From positions 1 to 35,269 of IMG/VR virus record IMGVR_UViG_3300020467_000020: a stretch of DNA of 35,269 nt; one strand, 5' to 3'. Every line of letters starts with the position of its first letter. Within the stretch, counting starts at the first letter, position 1. The translations under genes were made by a program, and so were the position numbers. The stretch comes from a virus. Below are positions 34,430 to 35,269 of the stretch, in pieces. The notes beneath the pieces were generated by a model. The model did no database searches, was not told where the DNA came from, and worked only from the letters and a program-made list of their open reading frames with translations.

Positions 34430-35269
34430 AATACTTTTTACTTTTAATAAACATTTTTGCATTTTTTCCACAACTATCTCGTGCTGAAACTATAGGTGGA
34501 GTAAGTGCTAGTGCTGCTCCCATAGCTAATTCCTCTGGATCAGTAACGAACCAAGCTATTCAAGTTTTACAAGGTCCATATATAACTAATACTTATGGAA
34601 ATGGAGTGTCTTGTCAGGGTCCAACGCTAAATATTACACCCTTTGTGACTGGAACGAATTCTTGGAAGGAACCATATGAAGCGTCGTGGGATTCACCCGT
34701 CTACGACATGTCAACAACTGAAGATGGTAATCTAGCAAATCCAGGTAGTGTTCTTTATTACACCCCTAATAGAACAGGACAAAAAGCAAATAATAATATC
34801 TCATTAGGTTTAAGTGCCACCATATCTATTCCATTAGATAAACGTCATCATGAAGGTTGTTTAAGAGCAGCATCTACACAAACAGCATATAATCAACAGC
34901 TATTAGCTAATAAGCGGTTAGATTTTGAAATGGCAAGACTTAAGCATTGTGCTGAACAAAAGCGACTCGGAGTATCCTTCCATCCTTCCAGCTCCTCTTT
35001 CAAAATTTGCGAAGATATTGTTGTTACTAACCCCCATGGAGTTATACCACAACATCAACACTCTATTTCTTTGCCTTCTTCTTCAAAGGAGGTAAATCTT
35101 TCTTCTGACGATATTGATTTGCAACAATCTCAGAACGATTCAACTTCTCTGGATTCTTCCCAAGTAACTTCTGAATCTTCTTCACTGCAGTCTTTATCAG
35201 AGGCTTTATCGCCTTCAGAATCACGTCAGCCAGCGGCTTTGCTAGGACTGCCGATGTCGTTGCCACTAG
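34426..35269 (+). CDS. Secreted protein 3 of the trio, partial; no canonical start codon
   Basis: The frame is open from about 34417 to the window edge (281 codons from 34426) with no stop; the C-terminus is outside. A signal peptide (KYFLLLINIFAFFPQLSRA) is clear, followed by ETIGGVSASAAPIANSSGSV, NQAIQVLQGPYITNTYGNGV, then NKRLDFEMARLKHC and HQHSISL. No ATG, GTG or TTG precedes the signal peptide: the nearest codons are GTA (34426) overlapping the previous stop, and ATT (34417). A rare start codon, a read error or a coupling start are possible. From 35063 on the sequence is Ser/Leu-rich and lies antisense to the minus-strand gene. Confidence 0.6.
35063..35266 (-). CDS. Minus-strand basic protein, possibly partial
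   Basis: 67 residues from a GTG at 35266, or longer if the frame (still open at the edge) starts outside. VLAKPLADVILKAIKPLIKT then AVKKIQKLLGKNPEKLNRSE and a final QYRQKKDLPPLKKKAKK. It is a basic amphipathic helix protein of a type I recall from cyanophages. It overlaps the secreted protein 3 frame on the opposite strand by over 200 nt. It may begin the minus-strand virion module that also ends at the left edge of the window. Confidence 0.6.
   Translation of the reverse strand: MATTSAVLAKPLADVILKAIKPLIKTAVKKIQKLLGKNPEKLNRSEIVANQYRQKKDLPPLKKKAKK

Noticed and set aside
34464-34472. A fourth TTTTCCACA (DnaA box)
   Set aside because: It lies alone within the coding sequence of secreted protein 3 (codes FFPQ) with no partner boxes, so it is not counted as origin part.
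1-35269. Canonical tRNA genes, rRNA genes, CRISPR arrays, insertion sequences
   Set aside because: I saw no full cloverleaf with D arm and anticodon arm, no rRNA-like stretch, no regularly spaced repeats with unique spacers and no transposase. The tRNA-like elements lack essential arms and are reported separately.

Overview
The window is a stretch of a double-stranded DNA phage genome whose host is very probably a marine cyanobacterium of the Synechococcus/Prochlorococcus type. The case rests on four things seen in the sequence. Three perfect copies of the cyanobacterial-type DnaA box TTTTCCACA sit in one gene-free stretch. There is a DUF4278-like protein (IKLTYRGISY). There is a small membrane protein of a type I recall from cyanophages. 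At the right end are three signal-peptide proteins resembling a set I recall from marine cyanophage genomes. By eye the DNA is AT-rich. No tailed-phage head, portal, terminase or tail-tube gene is visible, so the virion module probably lies outside. It is hinted at by minus-strand genes running off both ends.

Layout. Positions 1-678 hold a minus-strand gene running off the left edge, probably a virion-associated protein. From 1029 to 1449 is a gene-free region with the DnaA boxes and an AT-rich stretch, the best origin candidate. From 1450 to about 4.5 kb is a run of small genes whose gaps are filled with strong RNA structures. Five of these gaps (1596-2824) each carry a miniature tRNA-like acceptor/T-arm fold followed by a second hairpin. 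From 5 to 13.9 kb follow about 35 very small, tightly packed plus-strand genes of mostly unknown function, many joined by ATGA/TAATG overlaps. Among them are a DUF4236-like protein, zinc-ribbon proteins and an ArdC-type antirestriction metalloprotein.

From 13.8 to 28 kb comes the replication and recombination part: a T7-like family A DNA polymerase with 3'-5' exonuclease, an SSB with an acidic DDQPF tail, a SWIM zinc-finger protein, a Gp157-like coiled-coil protein, a PD-(D/E)XK RecB-like nuclease and an 856-residue primase-helicase. A DUF4214 protein, a glycosyltransferase, and a minus-strand methyltransferase/HNH pair lie among them. No phage RNA polymerase gene is seen, so transcription by the host enzyme is the simplest reading. 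From 28 to 30.2 kb a 2OG-Fe(II) oxygenase-like protein, a GT4 glycosyltransferase and a cupin form a likely glycan-modifying cassette, closed by a terminator. A large two-part inverted repeat follows. The right end (30.4-35.3 kb) holds two HNH-type endonuclease genes, unknown proteins, two holin-like membrane proteins and the three secreted proteins.

How it may work together: DnaA boxes could recruit host DnaA, the primase-helicase opens and primes, the family A polymerase copies, and SSB, Gp157-like and RecB-like proteins handle single strands and recombination. The most unusual feature is the tandem set of tRNA-like intergenic folds after the origin, some of which contain the stop codon of the preceding gene. 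I propose, without proof, that they act as RNA punctuation in the early transcript.
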